Origin: Vibrio sp. DW001
GTDB taxonomy: Bacteria > Pseudomonadota > Gammaproteobacteria > Enterobacterales > Vibrionaceae
DNA: 64,000 nucleotides
Reading direction: 5' to 3'
Assembly (NCBI RefSeq): GCF_029016285.1
Contig: NZ_CP091975.1
Coordinates: 992,001-1,056,000, forward strand
Shown: in pieces, positions 9,287 to 18,003 of the stretch
Layout: the number at the start of each line of letters is the position of its first letter
Position numbering within the stretch: position 1 is the stretch's first letter
Program-made: the position numbers and the translations under genes
Notes under the pieces: generated by a model
What the model saw: only the letters and a program-made list of their open reading frames with translations
Database searches by the model: none
Told to the model about the DNA's origin: nothing

Positions 9287-9314
9287 CTTGTCAATCATTT
9301 GTCATTGTTTGTCA
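9287..9314 (-). promoter_or_regulatory. tandem TGACAAA direct repeats upstream of the ompV-like gene
   Basis: On the minus strand, TGACAAA, TGACAAA and TGACAAG occur in the same orientation with starts 10 and 11 bases apart (+ strand 9308-9314, 9298-9304, 9287-9293). This helical phasing is typical of OmpR/RstA-type response-regulator sites. The array overlaps the 3' end of the kinase gene and lies 65-90 bases before the ompV-like start. A binding site for the adjacent regulator is a reasonable inference. Confidence 0.55.
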
Positions 9315-10609
9315 GACTCATCGGACAAACGATCGAGCCGCAGAGTAAATTTCGCACCACCCAATATACTGGCTCCAACTTCCACCTGACCACCATGTCG
9401 TTCAGTGATAAGTTTAACAATTGCCAAACCTAAACCGAATCCCGTGTTGGCTTTGTTTCGAGACGGGTCAGCACTATAGAAAGGGTCGAAAATGAAGTTC
9501 CAGTGATCGCTAGGAATCCCCGGACCGTCGTCTTCGACAATAAATACCACTTCATCATTTTCCATTGTCGCGGACAGTAGAATGTTCTGTTCTGCATACC
9601 GCAGGGCATTAGAGAGCAAATTATTGATGGCACGTTTGAGTAAGGCGCCATCGGCTTCGACGAAAAGACCTTCAGTGATGCAAAGATCCACTATCACTGT
9701 TTTATTTTTCGGTAATTTGTTTACTAAACCTTTGAGGTAAGGGGTGCATTCAAGTCTTTCTATGCTCAATACAGAATCTGGACGCTCAACTTTGGCGAAG
9801 TAAAGCAGGTCATCGACCATCTGCTCCATCTCTTCGGTATCTTCGATAATACTGGTGATTTTCTCGTGCTGTTGTTGAGTTAAGTTCTCGTCCTGTAACA
9901 TCTCGGCTTGCCATTGAATCCTGAAAATTGGTGTTCTTAAATCATGTGCGACCGAATTAGTCAGTGACCGGTTGCTCGTAATTAGGTAAGAAATTTTGTT
10001 CGCCATGTAATTAAAACTCTCGTTGAGCGAACCCACTCTATGTCTACTGCCTGTCGGTGCTCTGAAGTTAAAATCACCTTGGGCAAATTTCATGGTGGCC
10101 AGTTCAAGTGAGTTTATTTTTCGGCTGAGAAACCAGATAAGACCGGATGTGTAAATAAAGAAACCGCCTAAGATAAAGCCTAGAAGAATGACTTCATCAA
10201 ACTCGATCGCTTTACGAAGGTATGAATCGGCATCGGGTTGAATTCGATAGATGGTGTCGAGAGACGAGAGCATAAACCAAAAATCTCGCTCATCATCGTA
10301 AAAAGTAAACGGATGCGCTCGGTCATTATTGAAGTAGTTTTTTACTTCATCAGGAACGTCTGAACGAGGGAATACGGTGAGAGTTTTAGTAGTATTGCCG
10401 ACAAAATCGTTTAGGACAGTGAGGACTTGTTCTTGTCCCTGACTATCGGACATGGTCATTAACATGTCTCGAAATGCAGCGCCTTCCAGATCTTCTAGTA
10501 CATACTCATTGTCGGTATTGAGTTGATTTACTATGGTGTCATACGCTATTAAACTCGCGAAGAACAGCACCAATAAACCGAAAAATGCCTCTATATAGAA
10601 CCGGCGCAT
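9302..10609 (-). CDS. RstB-like sensor histidine kinase
   Basis: The protein has 435 residues. It has a membrane helix at about 8-27, a periplasmic segment at about 28-138, a second helix at about 139-162, HAMP, H222 in VAHDLRTP, an N-box (NNLLSNALRYA), D-box VEDDGPGIP and G-box GFGLGLA. The HDLRTP box, the short N-box spacing and the DPSRN segment resemble RstB-type kinases. The gene follows the response regulator at 10634 and precedes the ompV-like gene. Confidence 0.92.
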   Translation of the reverse strand: MRRFYIEAFFGLLVLFFASLIAYDTIVNQLNTDNEYVLEDLEGAAFRDMLMTMSDSQGQEQVLTVLNDFVGNTTKTLTVFPRSDVPDEVKNYFNNDRAHPFTFYDDERDFWFMLSSLDTIYRIQPDADSYLRKAIEFDEVILLGFILGGFFIYTSGLIWFLSRKINSLELATMKFAQGDFNFRAPTGSRHRVGSLNESFNYMANKISYLITSNRSLTNSVAHDLRTPIFRIQWQAEMLQDENLTQQQHEKITSIIEDTEEMEQMVDDLLYFAKVERPDSVLSIERLECTPYLKGLVNKLPKNKTVIVDLCITEGLFVEADGALLKRAINNLLSNALRYAEQNILLSATMENDEVVFIVEDDGPGIPSDHWNFIFDPFYSADPSRNKANTGFGLGLAIVKLITERHGGQVEVGASILGGAKFTLRLDRLSDESDKQ

Positions 10610-10633
10610 ACATCATCATCCTCACGTTTTCTT

Positions 10634-11347
10634 TTAACTATCTGGTACGAACAAATACCCTTTGCCTCTCACTGTGATGATGCGCTTTGGTGTAGAAGAG
10701 TTATCGCCAAGTTTCTTTCGCAGGCTAACTATTTTGTTATCTATAGTACGGTCTAGGCCATCGTACTCTATACCTCTTAATGCCTGTGTTAGCACCTCCC
10801 GTGACAACACTTCATCAGGTGAACTCGCCAGTATCCACAATAGATCGAAATCACTGTCAGGCATGATGACTTGAACGCCATTGAGAGAGCAAATTTTACG
10901 AGCTTGATTCAGGCTTAACTGGCCATGAGCTAGCGTATTCGTCGACTTCGAAGCCACTTTGGCGGCTTGTTCAACTGTCGAGTTACGCCTAAGCAACATA
11001 CGAATACGTGCTAACAAGACTCTTGGTTTAATGGGTTTACTTACAAAGTCGTCGGCGCCAATCTCAAGAGCGGCTACATGGTCAAAATCGTCATCACTTG
11101 CCGTCAACATTAAAACTTTACCCGAATACTTAGCTCGGATCTGTCTACAAATTGTCAGACCGTCCATACCTGGTAACATTAGATCAAGCAAAAGGATATC
11201 GGGTTGTTGTTCGACAATGGCATCAATTGCGTTTATACCATCTTCAAATGCGGTCACTTCGAAATCTTGTTTAACGAAATACTCTTCCAACATTGATCGA
11301 AGCTTTGGGTCATCTTCGATTATAAATAAGGAATGCAAAGGGGTCAT
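10634..11347 (-). CDS. RstA-like response regulator
   Basis: The protein has 237 residues from ATG 11347 (MTPLHSLFIIEDD). A longer frame upstream adds 38 residues unlike receiver domains. The receiver has D11/D12 in the acidic pocket, phospho-acceptor D55 and K104 in VSKPI. The OmpR-type winged helix ends RGKGYLFVPDS. It forms a pair with the kinase 24 bases downstream and probably controls the ompV-like porin. The ribosome-binding sequence at 11347 is weak, so the start is slightly uncertain. Confidence 0.9.
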   Translation of the reverse strand: MTPLHSLFIIEDDPKLRSMLEEYFVKQDFEVTAFEDGINAIDAIVEQQPDILLLDLMLPGMDGLTICRQIRAKYSGKVLMLTASDDDFDHVAALEIGADDFVSKPIKPRVLLARIRMLLRRNSTVEQAAKVASKSTNTLAHGQLSLNQARKICSLNGVQVIMPDSDFDLLWILASSPDEVLSREVLTQALRGIEYDGLDRTIDNKIVSLRKKLGDNSSTPKRIITVRGKGYLFVPDS

Positions 11348-11441
11348 CAAGATATTTAACCAGAGTTCTGAGTTTGAAATGAAGTAATAGTAGCGCAAAG
11401 CCATGTAAAATACTTTATCTCTAATAAACGATTTTATATGG

Positions 11442-11600
11442 ATGCTTGAAAACCAAAACAAGTACGAAGATAGAGATAGCCACGAGGGGTATTTTAAAAC
11501 AGAACTTGATTTAATCGTTGATGTTGTTAAGCGAGATAAAATTATTATGCTGAACTCAAGTCATCATCTAAATATCGGAGATTGGCTTACAGGTAATTAA
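11442..11600 (+). pseudogene. small unrecognised ORF, possible gene remnant
   Basis: A 52-codon frame begins MLENQNKYEDRD and ends HHLNIGDWLTGN. Its hydrophilic, protein-like composition suggests the C-terminal end of a lost gene. The frame is open about 30 bases further upstream, no ribosome-binding site is visible, and I cannot name a family. It lies head-to-head with the response regulator upstream region, so it could instead be chance. Confidence 0.25.
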
Positions 11601-11643
11601 TATTGCAACTATACTCCTATAAATTTCATCAAAAATGCGAAAT

Positions 11644-11837
11644 ATGGATATCAAATCTCGTGTAATCATCCTTGGACTCACTGCTATTCTTGGTATTTCA
11701 ATTAGTTTCTCCAGTTCCGTTAGAGAGCGAGCAAATGTATCCCCGTGTTAGCGCATCTTGATTCTCTAATTGAAAAAATAATACATAGACTGAAAGTTTT
11801 ATCTCAGTTGTCGTGTCTTCTGCTAAACAATAAATGA
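11644..11837 (+). pseudogene. N-terminal chemoreceptor-like remnant
   Basis: The frame from 11644 starts MDIKSRVIILGLTAILG, which looks like the cytoplasmic start plus first membrane helix of a methyl-accepting chemotaxis protein, and stops at 11751. A second frame from 11754 continues HLDSLIEKIIHRLKVLSQL, as expected for the following periplasmic segment after a frameshift. No HAMP or signalling domain follows. It is probably a decayed chemoreceptor 5' end. Confidence 0.4.
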
Positions 11838-11893
11838 ATTATCAATCTATCGACGCTCAACACAACGTCGGTTTTCGAATCAGGAGTCTTCAA

Positions 11894-12331
11894 ATGAAGA
11901 AGTTTTTTGCCCTATTAATCATGCTTGTAAGTTTCCCTTCATTCGCCGCTGACGAGATCTACACGGGAACGTTCAGCAATAAAGCAGTGAGTGGTTATGA
12001 CACCGTTGCATATTTTACGGAAGGCCAACCGGTTAAAGGCGATAGCCAATGGCAAGTAGAGTACAAAGGTGCTGACTGGTATTTTTCTTCAGAAGAGAAT
12101 CTAAGCAGGTTTAAAGCAGACCCAGAAAGCTACGCCCCACAATATGGTGGTTACTGTGCATGGGCGATTTCTGCCAAAAACGATTTTGCTTCCGCCGAGC
12201 CGGATTTATGGGCAATTGTCGATGGTAAGCTTTATCTAAATTACGATGCTGGCGTGAAGAAGCGTTGGGACGAAGACCGTGCAGGTCATATATCGACGGC
12301 TGACCAAAACTGGCCAAATCTAATTAAATAG
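11894..12331 (+). CDS. secreted YHS-domain protein
   Basis: The protein has 145 residues from ATG 11894, just after AGGAGTC. An in-frame ATG 60 bases earlier would precede the signal peptide and is not used. The signal peptide is about 1-18 (cleaved at SFAA). The mature part has the YHS-type core (AVSGYDTVAYFTEGQPVKG, then YGGYCAWAIS). YHS domains are small folds often linked to metal or redox proteins. It is the first gene of a compact operon with a DoxX-like protein 15 bases on and a GAF protein. Confidence 0.85.
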   Translation: MKKFFALLIMLVSFPSFAADEIYTGTFSNKAVSGYDTVAYFTEGQPVKGDSQWQVEYKGADWYFSSEENLSRFKADPESYAPQYGGYCAWAISAKNDFASAEPDLWAIVDGKLYLNYDAGVKKRWDEDRAGHISTADQNWPNLIK

Positions 12332-12346
12332 CAAGGAATCCATCTA

Positions 12347-12799
12347 ATGAAGTTTGCTCCGTTAAAGCATATTCCATCAGTATTTATCGTATTTGTATTT
12401 GTTCAGTCATTGTTCTTTAAGTTTTCGGGTTCTTACGAGACTGAGCATATTTTTGGCACGCTAGGTGAGTGGTCGGGTATTGAGTGGTTTGGCGTATACG
12501 GTGGCTACCTAATTGGTTTTGCTGAGCTGATTGCGGCAACTCTTCTGCTTACTCGTTTACACGGTTTTGGTGCTGCAATGAGTGTGGGTATCATGACTGG
12601 CGCGATTGTTTTCCACTTATTCACACCGTTAGGTGTCGTAATGCCAGAATTTAACGCGATGGGTGACGTGGTTGGCAATGACGGTGGTTTATTGTTTGGT
12701 ATGGCGTGCATTGTGTGGAGCTGTGGCATGTTGCTATTTATCCGTGATGTGAAAACAGAAGGCACATTAACGAATAGTCTTCTCACCAAAAAAGCTTAG
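12347..12799 (+). CDS. four-helix DoxX-like membrane protein
   Basis: This 150-residue protein has four hydrophobic helices at about 8-26, 47-70, 75-98 and 112-134, with few charges between them. Size and layout fit the DoxX/DoxD-like superfamily, but residue-level identity is not certain. AGGA lies ahead of ATG 12347. It sits 15 bases after the YHS gene and 28 bases before the GAF gene, so the three are probably co-transcribed and may form a small redox or stress module. Confidence 0.75.
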   Translation: MKFAPLKHIPSVFIVFVFVQSLFFKFSGSYETEHIFGTLGEWSGIEWFGVYGGYLIGFAELIAATLLLTRLHGFGAAMSVGIMTGAIVFHLFTPLGVVMPEFNAMGDVVGNDGGLLFGMACIVWSCGMLLFIRDVKTEGTLTNSLLTKKA

Positions 12800-12827
12800 T
12801 GTAGTTAGTTTACTTATAGAGGTTAAT

Positions 12828-13283
12828 ATGGGATTTCAAAAGTTAGTTGAGTATCGCGAGGTACTGACCTTAGAGCTCAATAAAATTGCTCAGCAATATC
12901 ACTTGCATTCATTGTTGGTCATGGAGTCGACGCCAGAGACAATGGTCGTGTTTGCGGCTAACGAACAACCTATTTATAGCGCGGGTGATGCAGGACCTAA
13001 AAGCAACCAAAAAGGCTGTCATGAACTGTATTGTGAACGTGTCGTTGATACGGAAAAACCGCTATTAGTCTCAGATGCCTCTCAAGATGAAGGGTGGAAA
13101 GGTAACGCAGACTTAGTTGAATTTGGATTAGGTGTTTATTACGGTGTTCCAATTATGCATAAAGGCAAAGCAGTTGGAACCGTGTGTGCATTGAATGACA
13201 AACCCTTCGACTTTATGCAAGGTGAACCCAATGTCATTACTCGATTGAACGATGTGAAGTTAGATGTAGAAAAACACCTATAA
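12828..13283 (+). CDS. stand-alone GAF-domain protein
   Basis: The 151 residues form a single GAF domain, with the typical run LLVSDASQDEGWKGNADL, then YYGVPIMHKGKAVGTVCALND. Cysteines at KGCHELYCERV sit near the expected pocket, as in fRMsr-like or heme/redox-sensing GAF proteins, but the full methionine-sulfoxide reductase cysteine set is not evident. GAGGTTAAT precedes ATG 12828. It is the last gene of the YHS/DoxX/GAF operon. The ligand is unknown. Confidence 0.83.
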   Translation: MGFQKLVEYREVLTLELNKIAQQYHLHSLLVMESTPETMVVFAANEQPIYSAGDAGPKSNQKGCHELYCERVVDTEKPLLVSDASQDEGWKGNADLVEFGLGVYYGVPIMHKGKAVGTVCALNDKPFDFMQGEPNVITRLNDVKLDVEKHL

Positions 13284-13382
13284 ATAGCAGTTCTGTTTCA
13301 TAAAACCGTTATGTATAAAGCAAGTAACTAACGAGTAACTAACAAGGACACACACCTCGGACTGAACAACCGTTAGCTTGCT

Positions 13383-13423
13383 TCAGCAATGTATTTTCTT
13401 AGATGAAGGGAATACATTGCTGA
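13383..13423. terminator. 13-bp inverted repeat between convergent genes
   Basis: TCAGCAATGTATT (13383-13395) and AATACATTGCTGA (13411-13423) are perfect inverted arms with a 15-base loop. They lie between the 3' ends of the GAF gene and the minus-strand DUF1330 gene. There is no T-tract, so a role as a bidirectional terminator or RNA-stability element is only likely, not shown. Confidence 0.5.
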
Positions 13424-13436
13424 TCTAAAAATTCCC

Positions 13437-13712
13437 TTACACTAAATGAAATTGACTTTGCATACCTTTCTCACGTAGCGGGATAATGGCTTGGTATGCA
13501 GCGCTGTTATACCAGTTTTGTGCACTTTCTTTGTCTGGAAACTGGATGATGGCTTTCATTGGGTGAATAGCTTCACCATGTAACACTTCCACTTCACCTT
13601 TGGCAATAAATTGACCATTAAAAGGCTTCAATGTTTCTGCCGCTTGCGCGCTGTATTCTGAGATCTGTTTTTTATCTATTGGTGTCAGGTCGACTATAAC
13701 TAAACTTTTCAT
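13437..13712 (-). CDS. DUF1330-family small protein
   Basis: The 91 residues from ATG 13712 begin MKSLVIVDLTPIDKKQ. The upstream GTG at 13745 has no ribosome-binding sequence. The protein has the dimeric alpha/beta ferredoxin-like pattern of DUF1330, including the conserved end IIQFPDKESAQNWYNSAAYQ followed by PLREKG. Its function is unknown. Family members resemble stress-related or monooxygenase-like folds. It is divergent from the LysR regulator at 13785, with about 70 bases between, so that regulator may control it. Confidence 0.87.
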   Translation of the reverse strand: MKSLVIVDLTPIDKKQISEYSAQAAETLKPFNGQFIAKGEVEVLHGEAIHPMKAIIQFPDKESAQNWYNSAAYQAIIPLREKGMQSQFHLV

Positions 13713-13784
13713 TTGCACTATGGCCTTGTTTGATTGAGTTGACACAGCTTAAGAGTTTAGCGAATATTAAACAATAACCTCAAA

Positions 13785-14708
13785 ATGAACGTGTTGTTTA
13801 ATTATATGAACAGTGTGAAGTTGGCTCCTTTACTCTTGATTTTCGTCGAAGTGGCAAACCGACGCTCTTTTACAGCGGCAGCTAAAAAGTTAGGTTTAAG
13901 TAAGTCAGCCGTTAGTCAGCAAATAAAGCGCTTAGAGGAATCGACGGGGCAGCAGTTATTGATACGTAATACTCGCGGCGTTGTACTGACTGCAGTAGGG
14001 GAGACGTTACTGGCACGCAGTGAATTATTGAGTGAACAACTGAGTATGACGCTAACTGAGCTCGATAGTGCAAAAGTCCAACCTAGCGGTAGCTTCAAAG
14101 TTTCCATTCCTCCTTTTTTTGAAAAAAGTTTTATCATTCCTGTACTGAGACAATTGAGCTTGGAGTTTCCCAAAATAAAACCAGAAGTGGTTGTGACAGG
14201 AAAATGGCAGGACTTGATAGAGCACAATTTAGACGCAGCGATTTTTGGTGGTGACATACCCGACTGTAACTATCGCGCATTATCAATAGGGAAAGTATCA
14301 GAAATATTTTGTGCATCACCTCGATACATTAAACAATATGGAGATATAAAGAACATAGAACAATTAAGTGAACACAAATTTATAGCGACTCCTTGGCAGC
14401 ACGACAAGTTGCAGTTATTTAATCATAAACACGTGAATAAATTATTTATAAATGTCGAACATAGTGCGAAAGCAAACACGCTAACAACCGTACTGGAGAT
14501 GGTGTTGAATGATATGGGTGTCGCATTATTTCCTGAATTCTTAATTCAACCAGCGCTTTCTGACGAACGGATTATTAGAGTATTACCTGAGATTCAAGGA
14601 AGAGCCTGGCACTTTTATTTTTTACATCAGTATAGAAATGAAAAACCAATACATGTCAGTCGCTTCTACCAATTATTTAAGTACTATTTTAGTAAATCCA
14701 GTATATAA
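13785..14708 (+). CDS. LysR-family transcriptional regulator
   Basis: This protein of up to 307 residues has an N-terminal winged helix-turn-helix (RRSFTAAAKKLGLSKSAVSQQ) and a C-terminal substrate-binding domain at about 95-300. It resembles the CrgA/DsdC-like subgroup. The start could also be ATG 13806, and neither has a clear ribosome-binding sequence. It is divergent from the DUF1330 gene, its likely target, and probably autoregulated from the shared gap. No inducer can be inferred. Confidence 0.9.
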   Translation: MNVLFNYMNSVKLAPLLLIFVEVANRRSFTAAAKKLGLSKSAVSQQIKRLEESTGQQLLIRNTRGVVLTAVGETLLARSELLSEQLSMTLTELDSAKVQPSGSFKVSIPPFFEKSFIIPVLRQLSLEFPKIKPEVVVTGKWQDLIEHNLDAAIFGGDIPDCNYRALSIGKVSEIFCASPRYIKQYGDIKNIEQLSEHKFIATPWQHDKLQLFNHKHVNKLFINVEHSAKANTLTTVLEMVLNDMGVALFPEFLIQPALSDERIIRVLPEIQGRAWHFYFLHQYRNEKPIHVSRFYQLFKYYFSKSSI

Positions 14709-14733
14709 AAGGGAACGAACGAGCAGAAGATCA

Positions 14734-14776
14734 AACGAAGACATACACCTCAGATTTCAAGATGTATCTCCTTGTT
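14734..14776. repeat. palindromic intergenic repeat, family A
   Basis: The element holds GACATACACCT, a short CAGATTTC core and AAGATGTATCTC, which form an imperfect hairpin. The same core (ATACACCTTAGGTTT with AAGGTGTAT) occurs at 18924-18973, 20218-20254, 29594-29651 and 42843-42883, and probably 22478-22516, always between genes. It lies between the LysR stop and DUF3316 copy 1. Confidence 0.6.
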
Positions 14777-14855
14777 AGCTTTTGTCACAAAACACCTCTG
14801 TTTTAAAACTTTCATTCTATTGATGCTAAATCGTCCATGATGAATGGTGAATATG

Positions 14856-14871
14856 TGTGATGTACGTCACA
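14856..14871 (+). promoter_or_regulatory. perfect CRP site, DUF3316 copy 1
   Basis: TGTGATGTACGTCACA carries the exact CRP consensus (TGTGA, 6 bases, TCACA) and is itself palindromic. It sits about 94 bases before the DUF3316 start, inside a block of about 155 bases conserved in front of all three intact copies. This strongly suggests cAMP-CRP control, probably activation. Confidence 0.8.
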
Positions 14872-14897
14872 TGTAAATAGTGAATAATAGCGTCATC

Positions 14898-14933
14898 GAG
14901 TGAAAGGGGAGTTACCCCAACAAGTAGTCACTC
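14898..14933 (+). promoter_or_regulatory. conserved 5'-UTR stem structure, DUF3316 copy 1
   Basis: GAGTGA and TCACTC form an outer stem around an inner GGGG/CCCC stem with a short loop. Both stems are kept in the other intact copies (43006-43042 and 58510-58546) even where loop bases differ. It lies between the likely promoter and the ribosome-binding site, so it would be transcribed. A structural RNA or small-RNA target is possible. Confidence 0.55.
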
Positions 14934-14964
14934 ATTTTTAACAGACACTTTAAGGGTAAATAAG

Positions 14965-15309
14965 ATGAAAAAATTAACTGTTCTAGCCGCAACTCTCCTA
15001 ATCAGCGCAACGTCATTTGCAGGTACTCAAACGGTATATAGCGAAGCAAACCTGTCAACAGCCAGTTTCGCTTCTAAAGCGGCCGCGTATGAAGCTGGGT
15101 TTGATTATGTTGATGCATTGGAAACGGCGAACCATTCTGAATTACGTTTCAAATTGGCACCCATCGGAGAAAATACAGTCTCTAACCTTACGCTGGACGA
15201 CACAGCTGTGACGATTGAAGAGTTCTCTGAAGCTCGCGGTGAAATCTCTTACCGCGCTATCGTCAATGTTGATTATCATTTCGACGCCCGCGATAACAAT
15301 AACGACTAA
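14965..15309 (+). CDS. DUF3316 secreted protein, copy 1
   Basis: This 114-residue protein has a signal peptide (about 1-19, cleaved after SFA). The mature domain is about 95 residues with the constant segments SKAAAYEAGFDYVDAL and SEARGEISYRAIVNVDYHF, ending DARDNNND. The DUF3316 family is largely confined to Vibrio and relatives and has no known function; a periplasmic location is likely. It differs from copy 3 (58577) at six positions and from copy 2 (43074) at about sixteen. AAGGGTAAATAAG precedes the ATG. It has its own promoter block and terminator. Confidence 0.9.
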   Translation: MKKLTVLAATLLISATSFAGTQTVYSEANLSTASFASKAAAYEAGFDYVDALETANHSELRFKLAPIGENTVSNLTLDDTAVTIEEFSEARGEISYRAIVNVDYHFDARDNNND

Positions 15310-15331
15310 TATCATGTAGTTTTAGAATTTG

Positions 15332-15365
15332 AAAAGCCAACAGGTCTCGGTCTGTTGGCTTTTTT
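15332..15365 (+). terminator. terminator of DUF3316 copy 1
   Basis: AAAAGCCAACAG, an 8-base loop, then CTGTTGGCTTTTTT. It is a perfect stem with a T-tract, 22 bases after the stop codon. Confidence 0.92.
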
Positions 15366-15487
15366 GTCACTATAGATTTCAATGTAATACAATTTTTGAG
15401 GTTTGAGTCCTCGTCAGTTTCTCCATTTATGAACTTCTCTCTCTAGAGTGTTCATGCTCGAATTTTCCAAAATTATTTTAGTTGACG

Positions 15488-17374
15488 TTATACTTTAAAG
15501 ACGTCTAGTTCTCGTTTTTGAGTTTCTGCAAGCTGAGATAACTCAGCCGATGCTTGCAACGTGTTATTCACGCCTTCAACATTCTCATTAACCAAATCAT
15601 AAGCTTTAGTTGTGATCTCGGAAATTTCTTCTGTTACTTTGAATTGCTCTTGTGATGAAGTGGCTACTAAGGTGTTAATTTCAGATATCGATTCAACGGC
15701 ATTAAATATATCTTCAAATGACGCTTTTACATTGTCAGCAAGCTGAACCGATTGTTCAATTAGTTCAACATTATGCACCATGTTATTTTGAGCTTTTTCC
15801 GATTGCTTTTGCAGTTTCTCAATAATTTCTTGAATGCTGACCGTTGACTCTTGTGTTTTGGACGCCAGACTACGTACTTCATCTGCAACGACTGCAAAGC
15901 CTCTACCATGTTCACCTGCACGAGCTGCTTCGATGGCAGCGTTCAGTGCAAGTAAGTTGGTTTGCTCTGAAATAGAGTTAATCACTTCGGTAACAGAACC
16001 GATTTCGATGGCAAACTGGCGTAACTCATTGACTATGTTGGCACTCTCGTTTACTGAAGTATTGATGGTGTCTGTCAATCCGATGTTTTTCTCTAAAGTA
16101 AGTTTGCCATTATTGACACTTTGTCTTGCGCCTTTTGCTTCTTCTTCTGCCATGAGGGCTCTATCGCTCACTTCTTGTGAAGTAGAGGAAAGCTCATTAA
16201 TAGCGGTTGATATTTGTTCCATTTTACCCAATTCTTCTTGAGCGTTGGATTTGGTTTCATTCATAATAGCGTTCAATTCAGTGGAAGCCGAAGAGACACT
16301 TTCCGAAATACCATGAGTATTCTTTATTAATTCTGACAATTGATTAGAAAGCTTGATAAGTGAAAGGTAAATTCCGGTTTCTTTGCCTGATGATGTAATG
16401 GATTGAGAAAAATCCCCTTCTGCCATTTTTTCCATCAGCGAGGCAATTTCATTTGGCGCGCCCCCTACAGGCTTCAGAACAAGCTTTTCAACCGTAAGCA
16501 TTAAAATACCAAGTGCTAATAATAAGCTTACCGTACCGACAATAGCTGAAGTAAGTAGCTGATTGTCTGCGCCTTTTTCAATCTCAGCATCTTTAATGAA
16601 AGTGACGAACTTCCATCCAGTTATATCTAACTTGGTCCAGAATGCGGTAAAGTCTGTTTCCTCACGATTAACCAAAGCACTGTAATGTAGTTCTGGGCGA
16701 CTCACGCTGAAACCTTTGTACAATGGACGCTCTTTGTAGATGTTCTTCCCACGCATTTCTGTATAAATAGAAGGTGAAACTAAGATAGTGCCATCTTCTG
16801 TATATAAGAAAATATCTTGACGATTCGCTACAGACTCAAGCAAAGAATCAAGATATACGGTAGTGATAACGGCAACAGAACCATCTATTTTGTATGCCAT
16901 CGCGACAATTTCTTTATTAGTGACTGCTGACACAAATGGTGCAGAAAAGAAAAATTGTTTACCTTCGTTAAATACGGCTTTGTAATATGAACGTCCTAAG
17001 TCTTTAACGTTGAAATCAAGTTTTTTTCCTTCAACGTCGTAAATCCGGCCACCGACATCAATGATATAGGCGCCTTCAATGAGTTTCGCTTGAGTCCTAT
17101 AGAGCATCTCTAACTGAGTGATGGCTTTATCAGCTAATCCATCATCTTTGATGTCGGACATACTGACTTTAACACCAGAAAGAACATTGCGATAACCGAT
17201 AATTTTTTGATCTAAACTCGCTTCTACGGTAGCATTTTTCTCTCGTAATACATTTTTATTTAGTGCAATACTCTCGCTTTTAAACGATATAAAACTGATT
17301 GCAATCAGGATCACCACAATAATAGCGATTATCGCTCCAATAGTGCCTGATATTCTTACTTTAAATTGATTCAT
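15488..17374 (-). CDS. methyl-accepting chemotaxis protein, Cache-type sensor
   Basis: The protein has 628 residues from ATG 17374, preceded by GGTGAG. A GTG nine bases earlier is less likely. A membrane helix spans about 9-30. A dCache-like periplasmic sensor at about 35-270 contains [15 protein letters not shown] and [21 protein letters not shown] second helix lies at about 275-297, followed by HAMP and a long coiled-coil signalling domain with the invariant tip [19 protein letters not shown]. It should signal to CheA/CheW. The ligand is unknown, though dCache sensors often bind amino acids or other small metabolites. Confidence 0.93.
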   Translation of the reverse strand: MNQFKVRISGTIGAIIAIIVVILIAISFISFKSESIALNKNVLREKNATVEASLDQKIIGYRNVLSGVKVSMSDIKDDGLADKAITQLEMLYRTQAKLIEGAYIIDVGGRIYDVEGKKLDFNVKDLGRSYYKAVFNEGKQFFFSAPFVSAVTNKEIVAMAYKIDGSVAVITTVYLDSLLESVANRQDIFLYTEDGTILVSPSIYTEMRGKNIYKERPLYKGFSVSRPELHYSALVNREETDFTAFWTKLDITGWKFVTFIKDAEIEKGADNQLLTSAIVGTVSLLLALGILMLTVEKLVLKPVGGAPNEIASLMEKMAEGDFSQSITSSGKETGIYLSLIKLSNQLSELIKNTHGISESVSSASTELNAIMNETKSNAQEELGKMEQISTAINELSSTSQEVSDRALMAEEEAKGARQSVNNGKLTLEKNIGLTDTINTSVNESANIVNELRQFAIEIGSVTEVINSISEQTNLLALNAAIEAARAGEHGRGFAVVADEVRSLASKTQESTVSIQEIIEKLQKQSEKAQNNMVHNVELIEQSVQLADNVKASFEDIFNAVESISEINTLVATSSQEQFKVTEEISEITTKAYDLVNENVEGVNNTLQASAELSQLAETQKRELDVFKV

Positions 17375-17703
17375 ACTCACCACATTTATAAAAAATTACA
17401 ATAATTTCAACTAACTATTTATCAAAGCCAGTCAAATATGTGTATCAAGTAATCTCAGTACACATCATTTTGCTTAGCTTCTTATAATTTAGAAATAACA
17501 AATACTTAATAGCGCTCTTTTTATATAGGCATTAATTTATGTACTTATATCGGCTCAACTTGCTGTTATCTTGAATAAGTAGATATGCTTTTCTATAAAA
17601 ATGAGATTTATGCCAAAAAAAGACCAAATTCTATCGTATGTTTTAACTAACAACTAGTTAAACATTAGGAATACGCATTAAATACTAATCGCGAAATCTG
17701 TTC
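17375..17703. other. gap without a recognisable gene
   Basis: This A+T-rich stretch holds the upstream region of the minus-strand chemoreceptor and runs into the DUF3316 remnant. I saw no open frame with coding character, no strong inverted repeat and no copy of the CRP/5'-UTR block found before intact DUF3316 genes. Confidence 0.5.
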
Positions 17704-17848
17704 GCTAAATTGGGAAGAAAATTCAGTTTGTAGGCTTGAGCTAGACTATACAATTGAAGCATTACCTGAAGCTCGCGGTGCAATATCTTACCGCGCTATC
17801 GTGAATGTTGACTATCATTTCGACGCTCGCGATAACAATAATATTTAA
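17704..17848 (+). pseudogene. decayed DUF3316 gene remnant
   Basis: The 3' part of a DUF3316 gene is recognisable from CTAAATTGGGAAGAAAAT onward. It includes an almost unchanged stretch encoding ARGAISYRAIVNVDYHFDARDNNN and a stop. The upstream half has small deletions and an internal stop, and there is no start or promoter block. Its terminator follows in damaged form at 17871-17900. Confidence 0.8.
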
Positions 17849-17870
17849 TATCATGCAGTTTTAGAATTCG

Positions 17871-17900
17871 ATAAGCCAACAGGTCTCGATCTGTTGGTTC
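17871..17900 (+). terminator. damaged DUF3316-type terminator
   Basis: The left arm AAGCCAACAG and most of the right arm CTGTTGGTT remain, but the right arm has lost GCTTTTT. The T-tract is gone, so termination is probably lost. Confidence 0.6.
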
Positions 17901-18003
17901 AGTAAATAAGCCAAAGTGAAAAGGTAGCAGTTCTGAGTGTCATCATTTTGAGTCAAATGCTAGACTGTCTGTCTATTTTATTTAGTGTTTAAAAGGTAGT
18001 GTG

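Noticed and set aside
10959..11387. 142-codon frame opposite the RstA-like regulator
   Set aside because: A shadow of the well-supported receiver and DNA-binding domains on the other strand.
15834..16241. Long open frame on the + strand opposite the chemoreceptor
   Set aside because: It mirrors the conserved tip of the receptor gene. Codon pattern and homology support only the minus-strand gene.
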